Assembly: GCA_933207985.1 (NCBI GenBank)
Contig: OW240914.1
Coordinates: 130,591,019-130,655,018 of the forward strand
DNA from: Pelobates cultripes
Taxonomy: Eukaryota; Chordata; Amphibia; Anura; Pelobatidae
Direction of reading: 5' to 3'
Length of the DNA: 64,000 nucleotides
The notes under the pieces were generated by a model that was not told the origin of the DNA, searched no databases, and saw only the letters and a program-made list of their open reading frames with translations. Positions 12,641 through 24,913 of the stretch are shown in pieces; the first letter of the stretch is position 1; each line of letters begins with the position of its first letter. Made by a program: the position numbers and the translations under genes.

Positions 12641-13509
12641 TGACTCCACTTTTCTCTTACCTTCTGTCTCTCTCTACTTCTCGAAAGACTACCATAAAGA
12701 GTGGAGCCTAGTCACTTTTCGTCTCTCTACCCTACAAGCAAGGAGAATAATTAGATATAGAGAATAACACAAAACTAAAATTCACTGCTTAAGTAAAATG
12801 ATTACCGTCCAATGGCAGCTCAAGCACCAAGTACGACTCCCTCTCTTCCGATCGAAAGCTAGGTAAAAACAGGAAGTAAGTGCAGCGCCTACATTGTCCT
12901 TATTAGGGTATACTTAATGACAAGAAAAACAGAGGAAAACAATTGTGTAATATTTAAAACTGTAGTTGGCATAAATGAGATAAAAAATTAGCAATCACAC
13001 GTTATTGGAGCTTCAGTGCAGCTCCAACTTATGCTCCTGGGCGGAATAAACCCCACCTAAGGATCAAGTGCAGGGTTACTTCATATTGTCGTGGTTATAG
13101 GAGGCATCCTCATAGAAATAAATTTTTTTTATATGATGTAGTATATTGAGCTATGGAGCATGGGTAGGTATAAATATAAAGTGTGCACTTACATGTAATG
13201 GAGCCGTAGGTATGGCTCAAAGGTCAGTGAGTGAAGTTGTATGATCCCCATTCAAGGATATAGGTGTAGATAGTCTTTCCCGTGGGTATATACATAGGAA
13301 GAGACAAATAAAACCACAATAGTGTACACCGTAATATGGAGTGTAAAACACAATAGAAAAGATAAAAAAAAAAAAAAAAATAACTACTAACAAGCTTAAG
13401 AGCAAAATGCGGTTTGCTCAATCCAATACACATAGGTTATCCCTACCAAGGATGAAGCTCAAAGATCCAGCAGCAGCAGAAACAGGTCCAATTAAAAAGT
13501 ACTTTAATG
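12641..13509. other. gene-free sequence
   Basis: No gene is seen. An A run lies at 13368-13380. The last 60 bases together with the sequence after 14012 appear to be one older repeat (ACTTTAATG.. then AACGTGTTTCACC) into which the T2 MITE at 13510-14012 was inserted at a TTAA. Confidence 0.45.
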
Positions 13510-14012
13510 TTAAAGGACCACTCTAGGCACCCAGACCACTTCAGCTTAATGAAGTGGTCTGGGTGCCAGGTCCAGCTAGGGTTAACCCATTTTTTCATAA
13601 ACATAGCAGTTTCAGAGAAACTGCTATGTTTATGAATGGGTTAAGCCTTCCCCTATTTCCTCTAGTGGCTGTCTCATTGACAGCCACTAGAGGCGCTTGC
13701 GTGCTTCTCACTGTGATTTTTCACAGTGAGAGCACGCCAGCGTCCATAGGAAAGCATTATGAATGCTTTCCTATGTGACCGGCTGAATGCGCGCGCAGCT
13801 CTTGCCGCGCGTGCGCATTCAGCCGACGGGGAGGAGAGAAGGAGGATCGGAGGAGGAGAGCTCCCCGCCCAGCGCTGGAAAAAGGTAAGTTTTTACCCTT
13901 TTCCCCCTTTCAGAGCCGGGCGGGAGGGGGACCCTGAGGGTGGGGGCACCCTCAGGGCACTATAGTGCCAGGAAAACGAGTATGTTTTCCTGGCACTATA
14001 GTGGTCCTTTAA
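13510..14012. mobile_element. T2-type MITE, full-length serial-hairpin copy
   Basis: The element is bounded by TTAA (13510-13513 and 14009-14012) with termini TTAAAGGACCACTCTAGG and ACTATAGTGGTCCTTTAA. Its interior is almost entirely a row of separate hairpins: 13533-13560, 13582-13643, 13659-13693, 13699-13737, 13745-13775, 13780-13825, 13932-13957 and about 13959-14003. No protein is encoded. The TTAAAGGRR terminus and TTAA target match the Xenopus T2 MITE family, attributed to Kolobok transposases. Near-identical copies lie at 34477 and 63402. Confidence 0.85.
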
Positions 14013-15949
14013 AAAACAATAGCAAGGTAAAAAAATAGATAAAACAGTATGAATAATACACTGAACGTGTTTCACCTAAACATAGGCTTTCTCCAAAGTG
14101 TGAATAATTAGATATAAATATACACCTTACATTTGTTAATTGGCTAAACCACATGCAAATTTTTCAACTTTGTTATTGCTTTGTTTTAACTTTATCTTTA
14201 AAAATTATCTAAAAACGCTTGGGCAGTGCACGTAACTATCGCACTGGACCACAGGCAACATTGATGGAACCTCTGAGGTTTATCGGAATAGTTGCAATGT
14301 AGAAGTGTTATCTGTATGTGATTTGCAAAGCTGTGTCATTTTTTTAGCTGCCGAAGCAAAAAAATAAATTAAAATAAAATAAAAATAAGGCTACAGTGAA
14401 AATATAAGTTAATCAAAATCTGTAATGTGCTAAGTGGCTTCTAGCTTTCCAATGTGCAGGAAATAGAAAAAGGTTCTTTGCACTCATATAATGCGGTGTT
14501 CCCAACATACCCAAGGCTTGGTTTTAATTCACTATTTGAAATTTGAAAAAACAAACAAAACAAAACACAAAAACCTGCTTATCTAGCTAAAAAATATCAA
14601 CACAAGGTACAGATTAATTTTAAAGTACAAAGTTGTGGTGCATAGTCTGAACATGCTGCAGTTTATGTCTTGCATATCAGTGCTATAGTTTTACTTTGTG
14701 TCCTCCCTGATCATTTACAGATATACTGTACTGATGTTCTCTGTTTCACAAACCATTGCATGCATCTTGTCATATTAAATGCAATACTTTGCGACCACGT
14801 GGAGCAGATGGGGCATTGGTATGATTATACAAGCCAGGCATGTTCAGAACAGAACATATTTACATGTCCTTTGCAAATCGACTACCACTAATGGACGACT
14901 TCTTGATGGAAATCTCTATCATCCATTCCCCAGGCGAATGAATGGCATATGGGAAAGGTAAAGATAAGAGAATACATGTAGATGGAAACATCCACTGTCC
15001 TCGTCCCTGCTGATGAAAACTAAGATAATTAAAGTAAACTATTATGTAGACTGCCGGAATTACACAAAACACTGGATCACTAGAACAGGTCTGTTCTGTG
15101 TTGGAAATAGCACTGTCATTGCATAGGGTCAGCTGAGGCTACAAAAAAGCTTGTATGGAGACAATCCTGTTCTTATACTTGAGATGCATGCCACAGAGAG
15201 AATAATATGTCCAAGACTCCAATGATAAAAGAGGAGTCATCTTAGAATTCTGAAATATTGACAAGCAGTTGCATGGCACATCACCATTATCTGTGATTCC
15301 ATTAATAGATGGATATACAATAAGTTGTTTAGTCCTGTAGTTGGATCATCCAATAGCAATGTAAGGGGTGAGGGGTGAGTGGGTGGATGTTTTGCCAATA
15401 ATAGCTCCTCCAGAGGCATAACAAATCATACATGTTACAAACATTACATAGCCTCCTGGTCATGGGTTTGTGGTCCTGCATGAGCCACTCTCCGCTGTCA
15501 TCAGCAAGCATGAAATTATTTACAAAGTGCACTGGCTAATAGCTGCCTGCCTCGATATCAGTTATTTGGAACCTTGAAAAAAAGATTTGTTTAAAGTGAG
15601 TGTCTAAGTGAGGACATTTAATTTATTCATCAAAAAAGGGAAAAAAAATTATAAAAAGATTCATATCTTGAAAGATCTATTTTCTTACAGGTTTATACCT
15701 CCTACACCCATTACAGACACACCTGTCAGGAGCATCTCATTCTGGTTTATGAGGTCTGACCTTATCTCATAAATTCATGTCCAACAGGAATTTATGGGAT
15801 AAGTAGTTCATTCCAGACCTGCACTTCCAATTATCATTTATGATGCCATACTGCATCTGCTATCAGTTTATATACAGCCAGGTTCCGTAGGAAATAAAGC
15901 TGTGTTGTGTATGGAGAAGAAAACCTTCCCCTTTGTTCATGCTGCATGC
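14013..15949. other. gene-free sequence left of the nested transposon block
   Basis: AT-rich sequence without recognisable exons or element ends. Frames at 14670-14961 and 15237-15532 (both about 60-70 codons) have no motif or convincing splice context. Confidence 0.5.
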
Positions 15950-16965
15950 TTAACCCCTTCCCGACCAAAGACGGAGATTTTCCATCAAGCTTGTCCGTGC
16001 GTTAAGGACCGTTGCCGAAAAATCTCCATCATTTACTAACGTTAACGCCAGATCGCCGCGATCACAGCGATTGTGGGGTTAACGCTGTTGCTGGGTGCCT
16101 CGATGTCAGAGGCAGACCAGCAACTGCCAATAGCCAGTCACATCGATCACAGTGCTGCTGGGATTCCTGATCCTCTTCCCTGGTTTGAGAAGTGGAGAGA
16201 GACGGATCGGTGCTGCAACATTGTGTGCCATTTTAGCTTAAAGTGTATCTGTGTTTTAAAAGTAATTTTAATACTTTTAAAACAGTGTTAACCCTTTCCT
16301 TGTCCTTTTGATCACTGCCTGCAGTGATCAGTATACTGATCACAGTATTTAACTGTGGTCTATTTTTTTTTGTACACTTAAGGGTTAATTTTGATTTTTT
16401 TTAACCCTTAGGGGTTAATTTTACTTAATTTGTTATTTAATTAATTTTTTTTTTTTTATAATTTGTTTATTTCATTTTTCTTATATAGCCATTCAAGACA
16501 TTACCATCAACATTAATGATATAGAAAACATAAAAAGTGTTGCCATCTACCACCAATTAGATAAAAATGTTAAATTTATATGTATACTCAATACTATTGC
16601 ACACATATTAGCCTTTGTGATATAAGAGCTTTTTCCCCTTTTCATTTTTCTACTAAATTATTTTCTAGATCTAGATCAAATGCCATATTGGAAAAGAGGA
16701 AAGAAGAAAGATCAGTCTACATGTCTAAAAATTTTTATCGAACCTCCCTCTAATATTAAAATTCCTTTTATCTATCGTATAAGGCAACTTAATTCACTAT
16801 TAATTATTACTTAAATTGGGTAGATGGCATTCCAAACTTCATTAATATGATATACATAACAAACATAAAAGACAAACATTTATTTTTATGCATTGCAAAC
16901 TCTTCATGGGGTATTTCAGTGTCACCTCTATTTCACTACCTTAATATACTATAATTACTTTAATT

Positions 16966-19848
16966 TTATCCAGAATTTATTCTGGCCATACTCTCCACTT
17001 TTTCTTTCCAAAAATTACTGACGTCTCTAATTTTAATTGACTGATGTCCGAGGGCCTCCATATTTAATTGATATTGGACTTGAGAATATAATTGGGCTTG
17101 TGTAAAATTTGCACTACTCTTCCAATTCCTTGCAATGATTATTTTTATTGCTGCTACAAAATGGACGTATATAAATTTATCCTTGAAAAGGAGTGATTGC
17201 AAATTTAAGTGAAATAAACCATTATGATGACCCCTAGGGATTTTTATTTCTGTAATCTCCAGTGAATCGAAAGCCATATACCACAGGATTTTCACCTTAC
17301 TACACTCCCACCATATATGTCCAAAGGTCCCCTCTTTTTCGTTACATCTCCAACAAATTGGAGAATTGGAGATATACATTTTGGCTAGTCTGGTAGGGAC
17401 TAGATACCAGCGGTTCATTAATTTAAACAATACTTCAAGAAGGTTCAGACAATGGATTATCTTACTTGTTTGATATAGTACTTGATCCCATTCAGACTTA
17501 AAAATCTGTACATTTAACTCTTTACTCCATTTTTGGATATTTACATTTAAGTTTGGAGCTTCAATTTGGAGGAGAGCAGTCCTTGCCTTTGAGACTATTT
17601 GCGGTACGATCTCATTTTTTAATAAAACTATCAGGTTTTCTATGCCCACTGTAGGTCGACATAGCAAATATTGTTTGATAAAACTTCCAATTCTTAAATA
17701 ATTATACCACTCCTTCCAGGGTAATGAAAATTCTTGTATCAGATTTTCAAATGATTTAATTTTGTCGCCCATTATTATTTGATTTATAGAGTCAATACCT
17801 TTCCTTGTCCATTCCCCTAAATTTAGATCCTTCATCCTTAGTTGGATAATACTAAGGTTAAAATTTCCCAATATTTTATTACATAAACCGCTATTAATCC
17901 TCATCTTTTCCCACTCCATTAATATAGATTTCAAACATGTATTGGAGGAACAGACCTTTTTGGTTCTTTCATCTTGTTTAGTTAACCAAATCAAATGATG
18001 TAAATTTTCCATTTCTGTCATCTCCAATTCTAGTTGGTACCAACCAACTTCCTCTGAACTTAATAATTGTGTCTTATATATATGGAACATCATATTTGCT
18101 AGATACGTTATAGTAACATTTGGAAAATTTATCCCTCCTTTCCTAGTCTTCTGCATCAAAAGTTGTTTATTCATCCTCGGCCTTTTTCCTTTCCATATAA
18201 AATTATTTATATCTCGTTGTATCATAGATAACCATGGTTGTGGCATTCTCAAGGGGATCATACGGAATAAATAAGACCATTTAGGTAGTAAATACGAATT
18301 AACCAAATTAATTCTGCCCCACCAAGACAGTTCAGTTTGTCTCCATCTCTTTAAAGACTCATGTGTCGATCTAAATGTTTTCAAAAAATTTACTTGGAGC
18401 GTATCTTTAACATCATCAGTGAGAATTATACCCAGATACGTTAACAAATTTTTATTACAATTAAATTTATATTTATCTTTAATCTGTTGAATAGAATCTC
18501 TGGAAATATTTATTGCTAAAAAAGTGGATTTAATTACATTTATTTTATAATTTGAGATCAGACTATATTTATCTATTTCTGCCATCAGTGCTTTAAGCGA
18601 TTCGACAGGGTCGGTTAGGGTCAATATCAGATCATCTGCATATAGATTTAATTTAAGTTCTTTTTCTCTAAGTTTAAATCCTTTAATTTGAGGGTTATCT
18701 CTTATTTTAATGGCTAAGATCTCCATTGTCATTATATATAAAATCGGTGACAAAGGACAACCCTGTCTCGTACCATTTTTAAGTGTAAACCACTCTGCGC
18801 ATATGTTTGGGGCCACTGTTCTTGCTTTAGGACCTTCATATAATGCCAAAATAGCATTTAGCATCCTTCCCTGAATTCCGAATTTTTCCATCGTTTTCCT
18901 TAAAAAATCCCAACCGACCCTATCGAAAGCTTTCTCGGCATCGACCGCCAATACAAATAAAGGTTTATTACTTCTTCTAGATACATCTATCAGATCCAAT
19001 AATCTTCTAGAGTTATCTACTGGATCTCTACCTTGTACAAAACCAATTTGATCATTTTTAATTATATTATCCATTAAACCTCTTAATCTATGAGCCAAAA
19101 CTGAAGAAAATTTTTTAACATCTGTATTGATTAAGGAGATAGGTCTATAATTTTCTACCTTTAGAGGATCTTTGTTATCTTTAAGAATTGGAAGAATATT
19201 TGCACTCAACATTTCTGTAGGGAATTTACCAACTGATACAATTTCGTTAAACATGTCTGTTAGGTGGGGGACAATAAGTTTTTTAAATGATTTATAAAAT
19301 ATATTTGCGAAACCATCTGGGCCTGGCATCTTATCTGGTTTTAATTTATTTATTACTACCTCTACTTCCTGAGCTGTAATTAAAGTATTTAGCTTATTAG
19401 TTTGTTCTATTGTAATCTTAGGAGTATTAATTTTACTCAGATAGTCCTCCTCGTTGGTTATCGAGGGAGTTAAATTATACAAAGCCTCATAATACTTATT
19501 AAATCTCTCCCCTATTTTTTTTGGGTCCAGATATACCCCGTCTTCATCCTCTATCTTTACTATTTTATTGGATCCAATTTTATCTCTTAATTTTTTGGTC
19601 ATAATTCTATCTGCTCGATTTCCCTTATAGTAGTAATTGGCTTTGAGTTTATTCCTAATTTTTACATTCTTTGCTATAAGAAAATTATTAATTCTATTCT
19701 GAATACTTTTTAGCTCGTTTGCATTTTCTTTAGAGGGAAACTGCTTGTTCTTGCTTGCAGCCTTTTTCAGTTCTGTTTGTAATACCATAAAAGATCTATT
19801 ATTTTCTACTTTATATCTTGTTTGAATACTTATTATATTGCCTCTCAT
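16966..19848 (-). pseudogene. L1-like ORF2, reverse transcriptase and C-terminal part
   Basis: This 960-codon frame encodes the reverse transcriptase of a non-LTR retrotransposon, which would copy its RNA at a nicked target. Visible motifs in order are GPDGF (about 176-180), RPISLIN (235), AVDAEKAFDRV (301-311), GTRQGCPLSP (359-368) and the catalytic NLYADD (401-406). Near residue 845 a CWRC..H....C cysteine-histidine motif matches the L1 C-terminal zinc knuckle. The frame is uninterrupted, but the endonuclease lies in a different frame just upstream (19845-20732), so one small indel near 19848 breaks ORF2. The start chosen is only the first methionine after that break. Confidence 0.9.
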
Positions 19849-20732
19849 GTAGATTTAAAAGCACACCAGTTATTTGTATATGAAGTATCATTTGGATCAT
19901 TTTCAAGAAAGAAGGTTACTATTTGTTTTTCCATTATATCAAGATTGATCTTAGATTTTAACAAATTATCATCCATGCGCCAGGTATCACGACCAATCCT
20001 GATCCACTGATTCTTCATCTCCCACATATTAATACTATGATCTGACCAAGTATTATCAAGTATCTTAAAATATTTAATATTCGTCAATGCTGTCATATTT
20101 CCCCAAACCATATCTATTCGGGAATACGAAAGATGTACCCGTGAAAAAAACGTATATTCCAATGAATTAGGATTGGTCGTTCTCCAAAGATCAAAATAAT
20201 CAAAATTAATCATGTTTCTCTTAATAGATTTTGCCAATTTATCTGTTCTTTTTTGATGTAATAGTATTGAAAATGTCTTCTTATCTAATATCGGATCCAA
20301 TACACTATTAAAGTCCCCAGCCACCAAACATATGCCTATTTTGACAGATTCCATTAAAGTTAAGACCTTTTTTAAGGTTGGAGCAGGAAAGTCATTAGGC
20401 AGATATATATTAGTCAATGTATAAGGTATCTCATTCAATTTACAACAAACTATAACATATCTACCTTCCTTATCTTTAATTTGATGAATTATATCCACTT
20501 TTAATGTGTGGGAAAATATTATTGCTACTCCTCTTTTTTTTTCTCCACTTAAAGAAGCATGTATCATTATAGGGAATTTTGAACCACCCCAGCCCTGACT
20601 ATCCATATCCAACCAGTGAGTCTCTTGAAAAAAGCCCACTTCCACTTTATTTCTTAACATATAATCATAGATTAAAGATTTTTTGGTTAAAGAATTAAGG
20701 CCTTGGACATTAACTGAAATCATCTTTACCAT
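19845..20732 (-). pseudogene. L1-like ORF2, apurinic endonuclease domain
   Basis: This 295-codon frame is the N-terminal APE-type endonuclease of the same LINE, which nicks target DNA. Family residues are visible: NVQGLN (8-13), QETHW with the acidic residue at 37, TNIYLPND (about 107), AGDFN (138-142), the RID near 207 and the terminal SDH (230-232). It begins MVKMISVNVQG, the usual ORF2 start. It ends in a TGA at 19845-19847. The reverse transcriptase continues one frame away from 19848, so the two were one protein before a single-base-scale indel. Confidence 0.9.
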
Positions 20733-21303
20733 TTTAAATCAAAACTCATTGTTTCCACTGACCCCAAGAGAGCTGCAATGCATTCACATACAACACAAAA
20801 GGTCCATTGAACATAGACCCACAAAAACCTTATGGGAAAAACCCCCAGTCTGGCCCAACACAGCCTGGCTCCCGAAAGGTTTCCTCTCAGCATACCACTC
20901 CAGGACCATCTGTGTCCTCGTGAGATGGTGTTTAGATTCACCATATCACGGAATTTGTGTCAACAAAAGAGATGACACTTGGTGGGGCGGTATGAGGAGA
21001 GTAACCGAAAATCTTGTTCCTTATTTTTAAGAAAACTCTACTATCTCATATAATTACACAGAGAAGAGAAAAAAAAAAAATAAAAAAAAAAATCTTATTT
21101 ACAACCTAGATTCCCTGATAGTTATGAATATATAATCACTAACAGTTTATGTGGTGCTATTATTTTAAAAGATCTATCCAATTGGTTATAGAATATCTGC
21201 CATTCTTCTTAGATAACTTACTATTACCACCCAACCAGTTGTGTGTTTGTGTGACAATATATACAAATTCCCAGATTTTACTAATAACATGACGTAAAGT
21301 CAT

Positions 21304-21540
21304 GATTTTATTAATGACACGGAGGCGAGTATTATGCAATCTCTTTCTTACTTTATTCCTCAGCAGCAAAGAGAAATATAAAACTGAAAGAGAAAAAATG
21401 TAGATATGCAATATAATAACAGGTACAACCAGATCTGCCTAGTAACAGGGCAGCCAATCAGCTTAGTAGGAACAGTCCATAAATGCCTTGCTTCCTAGTA
21501 CTTCCTAGTACTTCCTAGTACTTCCACTTCCTCTTCTTTG
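21304..21540 (+). repeat. DIRS left inverted terminal repeat
   Basis: Sequence from ATTTTATTAATGACACGGAG onward is the reverse complement of 26843-27048. The left copy has about 35 extra outer bases (21269-21303, including CATGACGTAAAGTCATG) and a small tandem repeat of the decamer CTTCCTAGTA (about 21486-21525) that the right copy lacks. The two arms share the phrases CAGCAGCAAAGAGAAATATA and TCCATAAATGCCTTGC. Confidence 0.9.
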
Positions 21541-21852
21541 CCTTCTGAACCGAAGACCCAAACTAAACTTCCACATCAGGAAAGAACAATCTCCAACCAG
21601 GTAGACGTCATCTTAACGAAATCAAGCTGTAAAACAGAGAAAAGGTAGGTAAAATCCAAACTCCGGACCTGCATGTAACATTTCATGACAATCTGGCCTG
21701 CAGGACTAAAAAACGTCAAATCGGAACCACATAAGTACATAGATCCAAATAAGTCAGAGAAAACTGTGAACACTTACCTTGAGGTAAAAGAGCCCCCACC
21801 GATTGAACCATAAGTATAGACCCAAACCATACCCACTGGGTGGGAGGGTGGG

Positions 21853-21952
21853 AATAATACTCGCCTCCGTGTCATTAATAAAATCATGACTTTACGTCAT
21901 GTTATTAGTAAAATCTGGGAATTTTATTAATGACACGGAGGCTCCTATTATG
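21853..21952 (+). repeat. DIRS internal complementary region
   Basis: Bases 21853-21920 are the reverse complement of the extreme left end (21269-21336). Bases 21921-21952 are the reverse complement of the extreme right end (about 27017-27048). The two complements abut, so this region spells the junction that would form if the element ends were joined. That is the classical DIRS-1 arrangement thought to guide completion and circularisation of the cDNA. Confidence 0.9.
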
Positions 21953-21957
21953 CTAGT

Positions 21958-22960
21958 TTAAAGCTGAGCCATAACTAACGAGGAAACATGGTCAATCGGG
22001 CAGAAATAAAAATCGCGGAAAGTAGATTCTCTAGACCAATCCGCTGCCTTCAGGATATCATCCAGACGACATCCCATCGTGGAGGCCTTAGACGCCATGG
22101 CGCCTCTGACCGAATGAGCTGAAAATATTGAAGTGTCAATTCCTGCAGCGGATAGAAGGTTCTTAATCCAACGAGCTAACGTAGTCAAGGAGATCGGGAG
22201 AAACGGTTTCTTAAATGAAATAAACAATTGGGATAAATCCGATGACCTCAATAGGTGAGTGCGATCCAAGTACACCTGTAGGCAAGCTACCGGACGCAGA
22301 GCAGGTCGGACTGAACACCTAGGGTAGGTCACTGACTTAGAAGACGTCTTCGTCCTTCTAGAGATGTTAAACGACACTCCCTCGTGGGTGAAGGATAACG
22401 CGTTCCAGTCCAAAGCCCTGACATCTGAAACCCTTTTGCATGAAAGGAGACACAGGAGCATAACCAATTTCCAGGATAATTGCTTCAGTGACAGGTCCTC
22501 ATTAGGAGGCCATGATTCCAAGAAGTCCAGCACCACGTTAACATCCCAAAACGATGAATATCTGGATTTCGGAGGCCCAGAGTAACTAATACCCTTCAAC
22601 AAACGGCACACGAAAGGATGTTGTCCAATCGGTGATCCGTCAATACCTAGATGTCCGGCTGAAATGGCCGATCTATAAACATTGATAGTGCGATAGGCCA
22701 AACCAGATTCAAAACGCGTAGTTAGAAAATTGAGCACCTCCTTCAGAAGGGCAGAAAGGGGATCCAGCAGTCTCCCTACGCACCAGCCAGACCATACACG
22801 CCATGCAGCCTTGTAAGCTGTTCTGGTACCCGGTGCCCAGGCATTCTCCAGGAGTCTTGTAGTAGCCTGCGGAACGTCCGAGACACACCAGGGTCCCCGG
22901 AAATCAACCAAGCTGTGAGCTGGAGCAGGTTCTGGTCCACTAAGTCGTGCGAGTTCCCAT
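21958..22960 (-). CDS. DIRS tyrosine recombinase
   Basis: The recombinase would insert the circular DNA copy into the genome in place of an integrase. It lies in a 438-codon frame (21958-23274) whose first 105 or so codons merely overlap the RNase H reading frame; the recombinase-like part starts near residue 130 (RLLENAWAPGTRTAYKAAW). The catalytic pattern is visible: arginine in SCKRVSDVR (about 281), H-x-x-R in AHSVRG (387-390), tryptophan in ADWSR (413) and the nucleophile tyrosine in FRDFY (423). No stop interrupts this domain, so it is the best-preserved DIRS gene here. It ends six bases before the internal complementary region. Confidence 0.9.
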
Positions 22961-23330
22961 CCGGATCCAGAAGCACCTCTGATCGCATCCTGATCATCCG
23001 TGGGCACTCCGTCGCCATCTCCAAAAGTCGTGGAAACCAAGGCTGAGTCTGCCATAGGTGAACTATCACCACCAACGTGCATTCTTGTCCGGACAAGTAT
23101 GCCAGCGTCCGAGAGATCAGGTTGAAAGGGGGAAACACAAAGTGACGACCCCGAGGCCATATCTGCAGGAACGCGTCCACCGCCGTGGCTGATGGATCCA
23201 TTCTCCAACTGAAGTATTGGGGTAGTTGAGCGTTCAGTCTGGATGCGAACAAGTCCAGTTGTAACGGGCCCCATAGTCGATCTGTCATAAGATCGAAGGT
23301 AACAGATGCCAACCTCCGGAGTCTTTCAAG
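22776..23330 (-). pseudogene. DIRS RT-RNase H, C-terminal part in a shifted frame
   Basis: After the RT frame stops at 23285, the expected continuation appears one frame away: DLFASRLNAQLPQYFSW, a VDAFLQIWP phrase, FPPFNLISR, and LWQTQPWFPRLLEM. These are the conserved C-terminal segments seen in DIRS RT-RNase H polyproteins. A frameshift near 23290-23330 therefore separates this part from 23285-24913. Its 3' end overlaps the start of the recombinase in another frame, a normal DIRS overlap. Upstream codons of the same frame (to 24692) are only a shadow of the RT gene. Confidence 0.8.
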
Positions 23331-24913
23331 TATCGCAAATTCCAGTCCGCCCATTCGTTGTCCAAACCCGGGATGTGTTCGGCCGTGACCGACACCGCGC
23401 TGTGGAGGCAGAACTGCCAGAAATCCTTCGCTAGATTCGCCAGTTGTTTTGACTTTGTGCCATCTAGGTGATTTATATATCTGACCGCGGACACATTGTC
23501 CATACGCAGAAGGACGCAGCAGTTTCCCAGGGTTGGAGACAGGCTGCGAATAGCGAATGATCCCGCCAGCAATTCCAGACAGTTGATGTGTAGCTTTGAT
23601 TCGATTTCGGACCATCTGCCACCTGTGGAGACATCTCCACAGCGAGCGCCCCAGCCATGCAGGCTGGCATCCGATTCTATCACCATGTCCGGGGCGGTGC
23701 CGAAGATTGCTCGACCATTCCATGCCTCCATATGATCCAACCACCATCGAAGTTCCTCCTTGGAGTCTCTGCCCGAGCGAAGGTGGGATCCTTTCAGACG
23801 TTGTAGGGCCCGATAATGTAGGGGTCCCGGAAATATTGCCTGAATGGAGGAGGCCAAAAGACCAATGACCCTCACCAATTGTCGTACGGAGAGACTGGTG
23901 GTCCGTAGAGTACGTGTTATTTCTTTCTTGATAGTCTTTAGCTTGGTCTCTGGAAGGAACAGAAACTGGGCGACCGAATCGACTTCGAAACCCAGAAATT
24001 CTATTTTCTGCGATGGGGTCACCATGGACTTTTCCCAATTTATGAGAAAACCTAAGCTCTCCAGAAGATCCACCGTCCAGCTCAGGTGTTGCATATGTTG
24101 GTCGGGGGACGCGGACATAATCAGTATGTCGTCCAGGTAGATAATCATGCGTACGCCCCGTGACCTGAGGAACGCCACCACCGGCTTCATCACCTTCGTG
24201 AAGCACCAAGGTTCTGAAGAGAGACCGAAGGGCAGACAGGTAAACCTCCACCGACGTCCTTGCCACGTAAAGTGCAATAAGTCCCAGTGTACTTCTGCCA
24301 TAGGTAAAGTCAGGTATGCGTCCTTGAGGTCTAGCTTGACCATCCAATCCCCTTGCCGAAGCAGATCTCTGAGGCAATGTATGCCCTCCATCTGGAAGTG
24401 ATGGTAACGAAGGAATCCGTTGAGTCGCTTGAGATTGATCACCGGCCGAACACCTCCGCCTTTCTTGGCAACGAGGAACAGGTTGCTTAGAAATCCCGGA
24501 TGATCGTACGGGACTTCTTGTATTGCTCGTTTGGCCAGAAGTTCTGAGATCTCCTTGGTAATCAGCCCGGACTGATCTTCCGGCAACCTCAGTTCCTGAG
24601 GTGAGTCCACCTGGATAGGGGGAGACAAAAGATCTAGGCGAAAGCCTCTGATAGTATTTAACACCCACACATCCGTGGTGATCATGCCCCACATGTCGAG
24701 AAACAAAGCTAACCTGCCTCCCACACTCGCCTGGAGAGAAAACCCTTTTTGAGTACTCACTGTAAGGGCGTCTGTATGAGGGTTGGCCAAGTCCTCCCCG
24801 ATTCTGCCATGTCCTCCCGCGGGAGGGAAAGAAGGGAGCGGGTTTGTAGTTCTGATAGGCCCGAGGGGCAGCAAAGGAACCTCTTTGAGTCCGTGAGGGA
24901 CCTCAATTTCCAT
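23285..24913 (-). pseudogene. DIRS reverse transcriptase-RNase H
   Basis: This 542-codon frame encodes the polymerase. The motifs are VRPVINLKRLN (155-165), LDLKDAYL (194-201), LPFGLS (227-232) and the catalytic YLDD (259-262), followed by the RNase H set ESDAS (413-417), NCLELLAG (near 445), RMDNVSAV (near 474) and LDNEWADWN (near 522). The start MEIEVPHG overlaps the gag stop by a few bases, a typical compact DIRS arrangement. The protein is cut short by a frameshift; its C-terminal end continues at 22776-23330 in another frame. Confidence 0.9.

Noticed and set aside
12212..12767. Overlapping 78-145-codon frames on both strands
   Set aside because: They lie in the CG-rich right end of the hAT-like element and have no family motif; overlap on both strands indicates CG-driven openness.
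22776..24692. 638-codon minus-strand frame as a separate protein
   Set aside because: Most of it is an out-of-frame shadow of the DIRS RT gene. Only the last part (22776 to about 23330) is real and is annotated as the shifted RNase H end.
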